Numbered from the stretch's first letter, positions 1 through 6,311 are shown. The stretch is DNA of 8,560 nucleotides from Methanobacteriota archaeon (GCA_022561895.1 JADFQH010000117.1:1-8560), one strand, 5' to 3'. Notes: generated by a model not told the origin, from the sequence alone. Made by a program: numbers and translations.

Positions 1-670
1 CGCGTACCTCATCTTCGTGTCGGTATTCCATCCTCTTCTGGAGCGCCAAGTGGAACTGGCCTCTTTCTGATATCTGTCCAGACTGTGAATCCATGTAGTC
101 TACTTCGCCTATGTGTATATGATCCGTAATATGCTGCGAGACAGCTTCTTTTAAATCCCCAACGGTAGATACTATTACTGCTGAATTTCTCGGATTTGTA
201 TATGACTGCCACATGGGGAACGATTCATAGTCACTCACTTGCCAGCAGTTCACGAAGAATCTGCGTCGAGCTTTTTCTTCCCACGCACTAGGGTCTTCTT
301 TCGTCAATTCCGCCAATTTATCGATGGTCTGATCGATAAATTTCTCTTCTGCTGTATCTAAACCAATTTGACTTATCTCAACATCAGCGTTCTCTGCCAT
401 CTTCTGTCTGGTATTTTCGATTGCATTTCTGTAAAACGATTCTGCTAATAGATCCTTTTCTTCAAGAGCAGATTTATGCTCTTGTCGCTGCTGCTCAGCG
501 AGTGCTTCTCGATTGGTATTCTTCAGATTTCCTCCCGGATACCTTCCTTCGTATTTGTCTTGTAACTGATCCAGTCTTGAAAAGTATAGACACGAACTGG
601 AAAGGATTTGCTTAATTCTACCTAAGTTCCGGTAACGATAGATGATTTGATCATCTGGTGGCGTATTCAC
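1..670 (-). CDS. DUF2971 family protein, C-terminus cut by window edge
   Basis: The minus-strand frame stays open from a GTG at 668-670 to the left edge, giving 223 residues without the C-terminus. It shows the DUF2971 pattern as I know it. Near the N-terminus are a YRYRNL segment (11-16) and LYFSRLDQLQDKYEG (28-42). A charged helical middle (about 50-135) follows, then FFVNCW (138-143), MWQSY (153-157), STVGDLKEAV (168-177), IGEVDY (187-192) and KRMEYRHEDEVR (212-223). The family has no established function that I can state. No ATG precedes the conserved start. GTG 670 places YRYR about ten residues in, and GTG 691 or upstream TTGs are alternatives. No Shine-Dalgarno is obvious. Codons often end in A or T, unlike the genes from position 889 on, which suggests acquisition from elsewhere. 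The family call is by memory of motifs, not a search. Confidence 0.8.
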   Translation of the reverse strand, partial: MNTPPDDQIIYRYRNLGRIKQILSSSCLYFSRLDQLQDKYEGRYPGGNLKNTNREALAEQQRQEHKSALEEKDLLAESFYRNAIENTRQKMAENADVEISQIGLDTAEEKFIDQTIDKLAELTKEDPSAWEEKARRRFFVNCWQVSDYESFPMWQSYTNPRNSAVIVSTVGDLKEAVSQHITDHIHIGEVDYMDSQSGQISERGQFHLALQKRMEYRHEDEVR

Positions 671-888
671 ATCACGATGAGAGATATACACATTGACACC
701 ATACAAGTCAAACAAAATAATATTTTGCCTACCAGTATTGCTGCTCTCTACGTACTAATGCCGTTTCGAGCGCACCACCGTGGTGCCGAGCCAGTTCTTA
801 AATCCGTCCAACAGCCGAACCAGATTACCAGTGATGGCAGTCGAGCTAATTCTCCACTTCTAACTATCTTAGGCTTAGCATATATTCT
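671..888. other. AT-rich divergent intergenic region
   Basis: This is the gap between the divergent DUF2971 and MazG-type genes, and I see no convincing gene in it. It holds two small perfect dyads: CAAAAT/ATTTTG around 3 bases at 713-727, and GCACCA/TGGTGC around 3 bases at 772-786. The first lies 43-57 bases upstream of the DUF2971 GTG, where a promoter or operator could sit. A GC-richer patch at about 765-850 differs from its AT-rich surroundings and may be decayed coding sequence. No clear TATA box stands 26-28 bases before the MazG start. Promoters for both genes are presumably here but cannot be pinned down. Confidence 0.5.
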
Positions 889-1188
889 ATGTCCCGCATC
901 AGTGAGTTCAACGCCGAGTACGACCTCGAAACGGCTCCCGAAATTCGCCTGTTGGATCTCGAAAGCGAAACGGGCGAACTCGCAAAGGAGCTGTTGAAGG
1001 CGAACGAGTACGGCGAGCGGGAGGTCGAGGTGACTCCCGAACTGAAAGACGAGTTCGGGGACGTGTACTACTCGCTGCTCTCGCTCGCGAGCGAGCTCGA
1101 AATCGATCCCGAGAAAGCGCTCGAATCGAGTATTGAGAAGTATCGTGAGCGATTCGAGAACGAGGGATCGGTCGGCTCGGGCGAGTGA
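889..1188 (+). CDS. MazG-type nucleotide pyrophosphohydrolase
   Basis: This 99-residue protein is a single all-alpha MazG-like domain. The metal-binding acidic residues of the family are visible: E27xxE30 in ESETGELAKEL, then E55xxD58 in DEFGDVYYSLL. Such enzymes hydrolyse NTPs or dNTPs to the monophosphate and pyrophosphate, often to clear non-canonical nucleotides. The substrate cannot be read from sequence. The length fits a stand-alone single-domain member rather than the two-domain bacterial MazG. The ATG at 889 puts the first helix at the N-terminus, and no Shine-Dalgarno is seen, so the transcript may be leaderless. It converges on the small membrane-protein gene, with a large hairpin between them. 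Composition is typical of the rest of the window, so the AT-rich segment ends about here. A MazG/iMazG/HisE-like relative is the alternative, but E and D spacing fit MazG well. Confidence 0.85.
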   Translation: MSRISEFNAEYDLETAPEIRLLDLESETGELAKELLKANEYGEREVEVTPELKDEFGDVYYSLLSLASELEIDPEKALESSIEKYRERFENEGSVGSGE

Positions 1189-1191
1189 GTC

Positions 1192-1271
1192 ATAAGGGTG
1201 GTTGTAACTATTTACCGGCGATCGCCCGTGCGGATCAGCGATTGCCGGTAAGGGACTACAACCGCCCTTAT
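1192..1271. repeat. Two-stage hairpin between convergent genes, likely bidirectional terminator
   Basis: The 15-base outer arms (1192-1206 and 1257-1271) match except for one position that would be G-U in RNA. The 13-base inner arms (1213-1225 and 1238-1250) likewise differ at one position. They are separated by a symmetric 6-by-6 internal loop and closed by a 12-base apical loop (1226-1237). The structure begins 4 bases after the MazG stop and its last base is the first base of the opposing stop codon, so it fills the whole gap. Location between convergent stops suggests 3'-end formation or protection for both transcripts. A processed small RNA or a miniature mobile-element remnant is also possible. 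No T-tract follows either side. Confidence 0.7.
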
Positions 1272-1468
1272 CAGTCCTTCCACGGGTCGGGGGCGACACC
1301 GAGTTCGATCACGAGTGGTCGGTAGACCGCGCCGATCCCGAGTGCGAGGACGACTCCGAGCCAGAACGGGAGCCCGGTAACGGCGTCGAGTCCGGCAACG
1401 ATCACGAGTACCAGCACCATCACCGCGACGTAGTGGGGGGCGACCTGCCGTGCTTCTTTCCTGTTCAT
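1271..1468 (-). CDS. Small two-helix membrane protein, function unknown
   Basis: This 65-residue protein has a basic, polar N-terminus (MNRKEARQVAPHY) and two hydrophobic segments at about 12-31 and 34-55. The short turn between them contains DAVTGLPF, and the tail is acidic (APDPWKD). This predicts a hairpin in the cytoplasmic membrane. By the positive-inside rule both ends would probably be cytoplasmic. I do not recognise a family and see no catalytic motif. It lies 37 bases downstream of the proteasome beta-like gene on the same strand, so the two may share a transcript, although a separate promoter in the gap cannot be excluded. The downstream end merges with the convergent hairpin. GC-rich composition and acidic C-terminus fit a native haloarchaeal gene. 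Confidence 0.7.
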   Translation of the reverse strand: MNRKEARQVAPHYVAVMVLVLVIVAGLDAVTGLPFWLGVVLALGIGAVYRPLVIELGVAPDPWKD

Positions 1469-1505
1469 ACTAACTGTTCGGAGTTAAACGGGATAGGTAG
1501 CCCGC

Positions 1506-2039
1506 CTACCCGTCTTCGAGCGTCCAGATCTCGATCTCTTTTCCTGTCTCGGTATCTCGCTCGGCGACGCTCTCGAAAATCGATTCGAGAATCCCGTTCG
1601 CCTCTCTCACCTGCTTTTTCCGATCTACTCCTTCTAACTGGCCGAGTGCGAACTCCGCGCCGGTTCCCTGTGCGACGATCTCCTCTGTGAGTTCGCCGCC
1701 CGAGCGATCGATTGCGCGGATTTGTGCCACGAGGTCCTCGTCGCGGGCGGCGACGACCGCCTCGACATCGGTTTCAGCAGCCAGATCGCTTGCGAGACGC
1801 GAGAGTGGCTCAATCCGAATCGTCGTTCCCTGTTCCGTTTGGCGGCGGCGGGTCTCGGTGTCGAGCTTTCGACTAAAGGTCCCGATCGCGCTCGGTTCGC
1901 CTGCGGCGACCGCCCCCGCCGCGTCGTACTCGAAGAGCTTCTCCACATTTTTGCTTCGTACGACACCCCCGCTCGTTGTGCGTTTGTCTGCCGCGAGCGC
2001 GATACCATCGCTGAATCGAACGCCGACGACTGTGCCCAT
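1506..2039 (-). CDS. 20S proteasome beta-like Ntn-hydrolase fold protein lacking propeptide and Thr1
   Basis: This 177-residue protein resembles archaeal proteasome beta subunits: TVVGVRFSDGIALAADKRTT (3-22), KNVEKLFEYD (30-39), GTGAEFALGQLEG (125-137) and ERDTETG (160-166). If Gly2 is taken as mature residue 1, Asp18 and Lys34 fall on the canonical Asp17 and Lys33, and Asp162 matches the later catalytic Asp. Canonical beta subunits carry a propeptide that is cleaved before a catalytic threonine. Here translation begins MGTVVG with no propeptide, and an in-frame TGA lies nine codons upstream with no start codon between. Methionine removal would expose glycine, not threonine. Thr3 would be position 2 in this register. 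It may be an inactive structural paralogue, or use unusual processing. It is not the standard psmB. It may be transcribed with the two-helix membrane protein downstream. Confidence 0.8.
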   Translation of the reverse strand: MGTVVGVRFSDGIALAADKRTTSGGVVRSKNVEKLFEYDAAGAVAAGEPSAIGTFSRKLDTETRRRQTEQGTTIRIEPLSRLASDLAAETDVEAVVAARDEDLVAQIRAIDRSGGELTEEIVAQGTGAEFALGQLEGVDRKKQVREANGILESIFESVAERDTETGKEIEIWTLEDG

Positions 2040-2159
2040 ATCTGCGAGAACAACTGCCTGTCACAAGAACGTTGGTCCGGTCAGGGAAACCATACGAGGC
2101 GGCGCAGCGGTGCGGTGGCCATCGCGAGCGAAGCTCTTCCAGCGGCCCCTGGTGGTCCC

Positions 2160-2290
2160 GAAAATCTTCGATTTTCTAGACCCGAAAAGGGCGAGCAGGG
2201 CGAGATTGCTCCGCAATCTCGCTTGCGGACGGGACGCTTCGCGTCCCGTGAAGCGGACCTGCCAAGATCTCGCTGGAGAATCTTCGATTC
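2160..2290. repeat. Cluster of four perfect short hairpins with three-base loops
   Basis: Four perfect dyads occur in about 130 bases. They are 2160-2176 (7-base arms, loop TTC), 2200-2222 (10-base arms, loop TCC), 2229-2249 (9-base arms, loop TTC) and 2278-2290 (5-base arms, loop TTC). The arms differ in sequence, so these are not copies of one repeat, but the arm-TTC-arm design is shared. Short palindromes with TTC or TCG centres are, as I recall, common in haloarchaeal intergenic DNA and have no settled function. They lie upstream of the ACT-hom promoter. Confidence 0.75.
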
Positions 2291-2328
2291 CCCCGATGCC
2301 AAAAACGCCGAGGGCTTTCGCATCAATG

Positions 2329-2336
2329 CTTATAGT
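2329..2336 (+). promoter_or_regulatory. TATA-like element for ACT-hom operon
   Basis: The sequence GCTTATAG is AT-rich within a GC-rich stretch. Transcription starting about 26 bases downstream (near 2358-2360) would leave a leader of roughly 35 bases that carries the Shine-Dalgarno at 2380. This agrees with the GTG start chosen for the ACT protein. Inferred from position and base content only. Confidence 0.45.
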
Positions 2337-2379
2337 CGCCGGTACGTGAGAGGGGGCATGAACCGACAACGTTGGCCGC

Positions 2380-2385
2380 GAGGTG
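2380..2385 (+). promoter_or_regulatory. Shine-Dalgarno deciding the GTG start of the ACT gene
   Basis: GAGGTG complements the 3' end of archaeal 16S rRNA and lies 7 bases before GTG 2393. The in-frame TTG at 2372 would place this element inside the coding region, so the GTG start is preferred. Confidence 0.7.
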
Positions 2386-2392
2386 GGCGTCG

Positions 2393-2911
2393 GTGAGCGA
2401 CGCCCGACCCCATACGGTTCGACTCGAACTCACGGACGAGCCGGGCGAACTGCTGAACGCGCTCCGCCCCATCGCCGAAAACGGCGGCAATCTGCTCTCG
2501 ATCTATCACGAACGGGGGAACCTCACGCCGCGCGGACGGATCCCCGTCGAAGTGGATCTGGAGTGTCTTCCCGAACGATTCTCGGGGATCGTCGAGGCGC
2601 TCAAAGCCGAAGGGATCACCGTCATTCAAGCGGGCGAAGAGCAGTACGCAGAGGAAGTCTCGGTGGTGCTCGTCGGCCCGCTCATCGAAACCGATCTCTC
2701 CGATACACTCAGATGGTTCGAAGAATGCGCAAACCTTTCCGTACTCGATCTCTCGCTTTCGGCCCCCGAGGACGATCGCCCGAGCGCACGTCTTCGGCTG
2801 GCTGCCCACGCTGGCGGCGTTTCCGACGCACTCGCTCGGGTCAGAGAGCTCGCAGACGAGAAGGGGCTGCTCGTAATCGAGCCACAGCTCGACCGGGAGA
2901 CTGCGGCATGA
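2393..2911 (+). CDS. ACT-domain amino-acid-binding regulatory protein
   Basis: This 172-residue protein opens with an ACT domain (about 7-80), with the diagnostic TVRLELTDEPGELLNALRPI followed by ENGGNLLSIYHE. The second half (about 89-165) has the same alternating strand and helix pattern and is probably a second, divergent ACT-like domain. ACT domains bind amino acids and control metabolic enzymes. The stop overlaps the homoserine dehydrogenase start by four bases (ATGA at 2908-2911), so the two are translationally coupled. The probable role is sensing an aspartate-family end product such as threonine for Hom, which has no ACT domain of its own. That role is inferred from context. The ligand is not readable. 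The start is GTG, supported by GAGGTG seven bases upstream; TTG 2372 would add seven residues. Confidence 0.85.
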   Translation: MSDARPHTVRLELTDEPGELLNALRPIAENGGNLLSIYHERGNLTPRGRIPVEVDLECLPERFSGIVEALKAEGITVIQAGEEQYAEEVSVVLVGPLIETDLSDTLRWFEECANLSVLDLSLSAPEDDRPSARLRLAAHAGGVSDALARVRELADEKGLLVIEPQLDRETAA

Positions 2912-3855
2912 AACTCGCCATCGTCGGCGTGGGGGCTGTGGGACGTTCTGTCCTCGACCTCGCGCGCGAGTACGGCCACTCGGTCACCGCAATCGCGGAC
3001 TCCGAGAGCGCCGCGGTCGATTCTGCGGGACTCGATCCCGAGCGAGTCATCGCACGGAAAGACGACGAAGGGCGGGTCGGATCACGCGTCCCCGAAGAAG
3101 CCCTCAAAAGTGAGTACGATGTGCTCATCGAGGCGACGCCAACCACCCTCGGGGATGCCGAACCGGGCTTCTCGCACGTAACGAGGGCGCTCGAACGGGA
3201 TCGTCACGTTGTCCTCGCGAACAAGGGTCCCATCGCGGAGCGCTACGGTGAGATCCGCCGAGCGGAACGCGCGAGCGCGGGAGAGATCCGATTCGAAGCA
3301 ACAGTGGGGGGAGCGATCCCCGCGATCTCGACCATCGAGGACTTCGGACCCGAACACATCACCGCTGCACGCGGCGTTTTGAACGGGACCGCGAACTTCA
3401 TCCTCACTCGGATGGCCGCCGAGGGTCTCGACTATGACCATGTTCTCGCGGAAGCACAGGACTTGGGCGTCGCCGAAGCCAATCCCTCGTTCGACGTGCA
3501 GGGGACCGACGCCGCATTGAAGTGTGTGATCATGGCGAACGTCCTTTCGGGTGGCGAGCGCGAGTTCACGCTCGCGGACGCCGAGGTCGAAGGGATCGAG
3601 GACGTACCGGGAAGCGCGCTTTCCCTCGCAAGCGAGGACGGCCGCACTGTCCGATTGATCGGCGAGGCGACCCGCGATGGGGTGCGTGTCGGCCCGCGGC
3701 TGATCCCCGAAAACGGGACGCTCGCGGTTTCGGGAACGAGAAACATCGTCCAGTTCGAAACGACGCACGCAGGACGGTTGAACATCAGTGGACGGGGGGC
3801 GGGTGGACCCGAGACGGCGACGGCGGTGCTTTCGGACGTAGGACGACTGGAGTAG
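2908..3855 (+). CDS. hom: Homoserine dehydrogenase, catalytic core without ACT domain
   Basis: This 315-residue enzyme reduces aspartate semialdehyde to homoserine with NAD(P)H, on the route to threonine and methionine. The Rossmann motif GVGAVG is at 7-12, followed by LANKGPIA (103-110), ATVGGAIP (131-138) and GTANFILTRM (160-169). The family signature is AEANPSFDVQGTDAALK (189-205), which holds D196, D201 and K205, the substrate-binding and proton-transfer residues by analogy with yeast enzyme D214, D219 and K223. The protein ends near the close of the catalytic domain, whereas many bacterial enzymes carry a C-terminal ACT domain. Here the ACT protein is encoded just upstream with a four-base overlap, so regulation may be supplied in trans. 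Cytoplasmic. Confidence 0.95.
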   Translation: MKLAIVGVGAVGRSVLDLAREYGHSVTAIADSESAAVDSAGLDPERVIARKDDEGRVGSRVPEEALKSEYDVLIEATPTTLGDAEPGFSHVTRALERDRHVVLANKGPIAERYGEIRRAERASAGEIRFEATVGGAIPAISTIEDFGPEHITAARGVLNGTANFILTRMAAEGLDYDHVLAEAQDLGVAEANPSFDVQGTDAALKCVIMANVLSGGEREFTLADAEVEGIEDVPGSALSLASEDGRTVRLIGEATRDGVRVGPRLIPENGTLAVSGTRNIVQFETTHAGRLNISGRGAGGPETATAVLSDVGRLE

Positions 3856-3934
3856 CTGTCAGAACTGGTCGTGTGGGTCGTTGGCAGGAATCGCCCGAGG
3901 GCGGCCTGCTGGGGCGGGTAGCGTATCGAAATCG

Positions 3935-3940
3935 TTTTAT
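3935..3940 (+). promoter_or_regulatory. TATA box for tef1a-rps10
   Basis: TTTTAT stands in GC-rich DNA with a purine-rich CGAAA stretch just upstream that could serve as the TFB-recognition element. It predicts a start near 3964 and a leader of about 28 bases before ATG 3992. A partial Shine-Dalgarno (GTGA, 3980-3983) sits 8 bases before that ATG. Confidence 0.6.
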
Positions 3941-3991
3941 GAGCAACTGCCGAAACCGACTGTATAGCGCCACCTGCGCGTGAGACACATC

Positions 3992-5257
3992 ATGGCTGAC
4001 AAACCACACCAGAACCTGGCCATTATCGGCCACGTCGACCACGGCAAGAGCACGCTCGTCGGGCGACTGCTGTACGAGACCGGCAGCGTCCCCGAGCACG
4101 TCATCGAGCAGCACCGAGAGGAAGCGGCGGAGAAGGGCAAGGGCGGCTTCGAGTTCGCCTACGTGATGGACAATCTCGCAGAGGAGCGAGAGCGCGGCGT
4201 CACCATCGACATCGCCCATCAGGAGTTCGACACCGACGAGTTCTACTTCACCATCGTCGATACGCCCGGTCACCGTGACTTCGTCAAAAACATGATCACC
4301 GGGGCCTCCCAAGCCGACCACGCCGTTCTCGTCGTCGCCGCCGACGACGGCGTTGCGCCCCAGACCCAAGAGCACGTCTTCCTCGCGCGCACACTGGGTA
4401 TTCAGGAGCTGATCATCGGGGTCAACAAGATGGATCTCGTTGATTACTCCGAGAGCGACTACGACGATGTCGTTGAAGAGGTCAAGGAGCTGCTCAATCA
4501 GGTCCGCTTCGACACCGAGAACGCGAACTTCATCCCGATCTCGGCGTTCGAGGGCGACAACATCGCAGAACGTTCGGACAACACCGACTGGTACGACGGC
4601 AAGATCCTGCTCGAAGCGCTGAACTCGCTTCCCGAGCCGGAGCCACCGACGGACGCTCCGCTCCGACTCCCCATCCAGGACGTCTACACCATCTCGGGGA
4701 TCGGAACCGTTCCCGTTGGCCGCGTCGAAACCGGCGTTCTCGAAACGGGCATGAACGTCTCGTTCCAGCCCAGCGACGCTGGCGGCGAGGTCAAAACAGT
4801 AGAAATGCACCACGAGGAGGTTCCCCGTGCGGAGCCGGGTGACAACGTCGGCTTTAACGTCCGTGGTGTCGGCAAGGACGACATCCGCCGTGGTGACGTC
4901 TGTGGTCCAGCAGAGGACCCACCGAGCGTCGCAGAGACGTTCAAAGCCCAGATCGTCGTCATGCAACACCCCTCGGTGATCACCGCGGGATATACTCCTG
5001 TTTTCCACGCCCACACCGCACAGGTCGCCTGCACGATCGAGGCGATCGACCAGAAGATCGATCCTGCCAGTGGGGAAGTCGAAGAGGAGAACCCCGACTT
5101 CATCCAGTCGGGCGACGCCGCCGTGGTGACCGTCCGACCACAGAAGCCACTCAGCATCGAACCGTCCTCGGAGATCCCCGAACTCGGGAGCTTCGCAGTA
5201 CGTGATATGGGCCAGACCATCGCCGCCGGTCGGGTCCTCGAGGTCAGCGAGAAATAG
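3992..5257 (+). CDS. tef1a: Translation elongation factor 1-alpha (aEF-1A)
   Basis: This 421-residue GTPase delivers aminoacyl-tRNA to the ribosome. All GTP-binding elements are present: P-loop GHVDHGKS (13-20), switch I region GVTIDIA (69-75), DTPGH (90-94), NKMD (145-148) and SAFEG (184-188). Two beta-barrel domains follow, with conserved segments such as GVGKDDIRRGDV and FAVRDMGQTIAAGRV near the end. Length is normal for haloarchaea. I chose ATG 3992 because MADKPHQNLAIIGHVDHGKS matches the usual N-terminus; the GTG at 3980 adds four unlikely residues and overlaps the ribosome-binding region. The stop codon directly abuts the start of rps10, an arrangement typical of the archaeal operon. 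Cytoplasmic and probably highly expressed. Confidence 0.98.
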   Translation: MADKPHQNLAIIGHVDHGKSTLVGRLLYETGSVPEHVIEQHREEAAEKGKGGFEFAYVMDNLAEERERGVTIDIAHQEFDTDEFYFTIVDTPGHRDFVKNMITGASQADHAVLVVAADDGVAPQTQEHVFLARTLGIQELIIGVNKMDLVDYSESDYDDVVEEVKELLNQVRFDTENANFIPISAFEGDNIAERSDNTDWYDGKILLEALNSLPEPEPPTDAPLRLPIQDVYTISGIGTVPVGRVETGVLETGMNVSFQPSDAGGEVKTVEMHHEEVPRAEPGDNVGFNVRGVGKDDIRRGDVCGPAEDPPSVAETFKAQIVVMQHPSVITAGYTPVFHAHTAQVACTIEAIDQKIDPASGEVEEENPDFIQSGDAAVVTVRPQKPLSIEPSSEIPELGSFAVRDMGQTIAAGRVLEVSEK

Positions 5258-5566
5258 ATGCAGCAGGCACGCGTCAGACTCGCCGGCACGAGTCCGAACG
5301 ACCTCGACAACATCTGTGCGGATGTCCGCGAGATCGCCGACAAAACCGGTGTCTCGGTTTCGGGTCCGATCCCCCTCCCTACAAAGACGCTCGAGATCCC
5401 GGCGCGGAAATCGCCGGACGGCGAAGGAACGGCCACGTGGGAGCACTGGGAGATGCGTGTCCACAAGCGCCTCATCGACCTCGACGCCGACGAACGCGCG
5501 CTCAGACAGCTCATGCGCATTCAGGTCCCCAACGACGTCTCCATCGAGATCGTCCTCGAGGACTGA
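5258..5566 (+). CDS. rps10: 30S ribosomal protein uS10
   Basis: This 102-residue protein matches archaeal uS10. Key stretches are ARVRLAGTSPNDLDNICADV (4-23), GPIPLPTKTLEIPARKSPDG (36-55), EHWEMRVHKRLIDLD (62-76) and the C-terminal IQVPNDVSIEIVLED (88-102). It is a component of the small-subunit head. Its ATG begins at the base after the EF-1 alpha stop, so translation is probably by reinitiation or coupling. No separate promoter is visible. Two hairpins follow immediately after the stop. Confidence 0.97.
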   Translation: MQQARVRLAGTSPNDLDNICADVREIADKTGVSVSGPIPLPTKTLEIPARKSPDGEGTATWEHWEMRVHKRLIDLDADERALRQLMRIQVPNDVSIEIVLED

Positions 5567-5610
5567 GTAGAATCTCTTGATTCTACGAGGGTTGGAGGAC
5601 GCAGTCCTCC
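5567..5610 (+). terminator. Tandem hairpins after the tef1a-rps10 operon
   Basis: A perfect 8-base stem with loop TCTT (5567-5586) starts at the base after the rps10 stop. A perfect 7-base stem with loop GCA (5594-5610) follows. A five-T run occurs further on at 5674-5678. Archaeal termination relies mainly on T-tracts, so the hairpins may instead stabilise or punctuate the 3' end of this transcript. Confidence 0.6.
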
Positions 5611-5702
5611 TGAACTGAGCGGACTCTTTCGTATTTCTCGATTCGGCAGCGATGGAAGTGATTACCGTATCCATTTTTGTTCGTTCGTTCCCATGATCGG
5701 GT

Positions 5703-6311
5703 ATGAGTCGATCGCGCAAGCGAACACAGCGTGGCAGCCCGACGATCGAGACGCTGTTCGTCTTCGGGATCGTCTTTCTTCTCCAGTTGGTGGTTGATCT
5801 CGTCGGGCTGATGACGTTCTTGTTCGTGCTCGCGCCGCCGGTAGAGATCCGCCCGTGGACGCTGGTGACAAGTGTCTACGCACACGGCGGGATCGGTCAC
5901 CTGCTTTCGAATTCGGCCGCGTTGCTGGTTTTTGGCCTGCTGGTCGAGCGCCGAACTACCCGGTTTCGGTTTCACGCGTTTTTCATCACGACCGGTGTGA
6001 TTGCGGGCGTTGCCCAGATCACCCTCGGGAGCTTGGTGGGACCCGCTCAGGGTGTGTTGGGTGCGAGCGGTGCGATCTTCGCGCTGATGGGCTACATCCT
6101 CGCGGGTAACGTGGTTTCTACGACGCTGCTCAATCGGATCCGGCTGAGCGGACGAGTACAGATAATTCTGTTCGTCATCTTTGCGGCGGTCGTCACCGTT
6201 GCGACCGGTGCGCCGGGAGTTGCGCTGATCGCACACTTCACTGGATTGGTTTTGGGCCTCGTTGCTGGGCGCGCTGGGGTTCTGGACGTGCGAAACAGAA
6301 CACACAAATAA
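5703..6311 (+). CDS. Rhomboid family intramembrane serine protease
   Basis: This 202-residue protein has a basic N-terminal tail (MSRSRKRTQR) and about six hydrophobic helices. The catalytic dyad is evident: Ser122 in GASGAIFAL (120-128) and His178 in AHFTG (177-181). The family's HGGIGHLLSN (61-70) supplies His66 and Asn70, which in other rhomboids lie near the active site and help stabilise the oxyanion. Rhomboids cut transmembrane helices within the membrane. Substrates here are unknown. The length is that of the minimal six-helix form. The gene stands alone on the plus strand between the tef1a-rps10 hairpins and the tRNA gene. No strong promoter is visible, although a short T-rich patch lies about 25-30 bases upstream of the ATG. 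All key residues are intact, so activity is likely. Confidence 0.93.
   Translation: MSRSRKRTQRGSPTIETLFVFGIVFLLQLVVDLVGLMTFLFVLAPPVEIRPWTLVTSVYAHGGIGHLLSNSAALLVFGLLVERRTTRFRFHAFFITTGVIAGVAQITLGSLVGPAQGVLGASGAIFALMGYILAGNVVSTTLLNRIRLSGRVQIILFVIFAAVVTVATGAPGVALIAHFTGLVLGLVAGRAGVLDVRNRTHK
6306..6311 (+). promoter_or_regulatory. TATA-like element for tRNA-Ala, inside the rhomboid 3' end
   Basis: AAATAA, which includes the rhomboid TAA stop, is centred about 26 bases before the first tRNA base, the distance expected for archaeal TBP. It predicts transcription starting at or near the mature 5' end. The sequence TAACTCGG is directly repeated at 6309-6316 and 6322-6329 in the same leader. Positional inference. 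Confidence 0.4.

Larger units (their letters stand above)
2040..2392. other. Non-coding divergent region with hairpin cluster and promoter
   Basis: This stretch lies between the divergent proteasome-like gene and the ACT-hom operon. Reading frames across it are arginine-rich and lack family features, so I call no gene. It contains the hairpin cluster at 2160-2290, a TATA-like element at 2329-2336 and a Shine-Dalgarno at 2380-2385 for the plus-strand operon. I could not identify a promoter for the minus-strand gene. Confidence 0.6.

Noticed and set aside
9..212. 67-codon minus-strand frame
   Set aside because: It is out of frame with the DUF2971 coding sequence, which covers the same DNA and has recognisable family motifs.
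765..864. Minus-strand open stretch ending NLVRLLDGFKNWLGTTVV and a stop, possible decayed gene end
   Set aside because: About 34 codons with no usable start codon and no family I recognise; protein-like but not enough to annotate.
2061..2369. 102-codon minus-strand frame across the hairpin region
   Set aside because: Arginine- and serine-rich, no motif, and it passes through the hairpins and the ACT-hom promoter; looks like a GC-rich chance frame.
3980..3991. GTG start extending EF-1 alpha by four residues
   Set aside because: The ATG at 3992 gives the usual haloarchaeal N-terminus, and the GTGA lies where a ribosome-binding site is expected.
3785..5719. Very long minus-strand frame opposite hom, tef1a and rps10
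   Set aside because: An antisense shadow produced by GC-rich codon bias; the opposite strand encodes well-known proteins with intact motifs.
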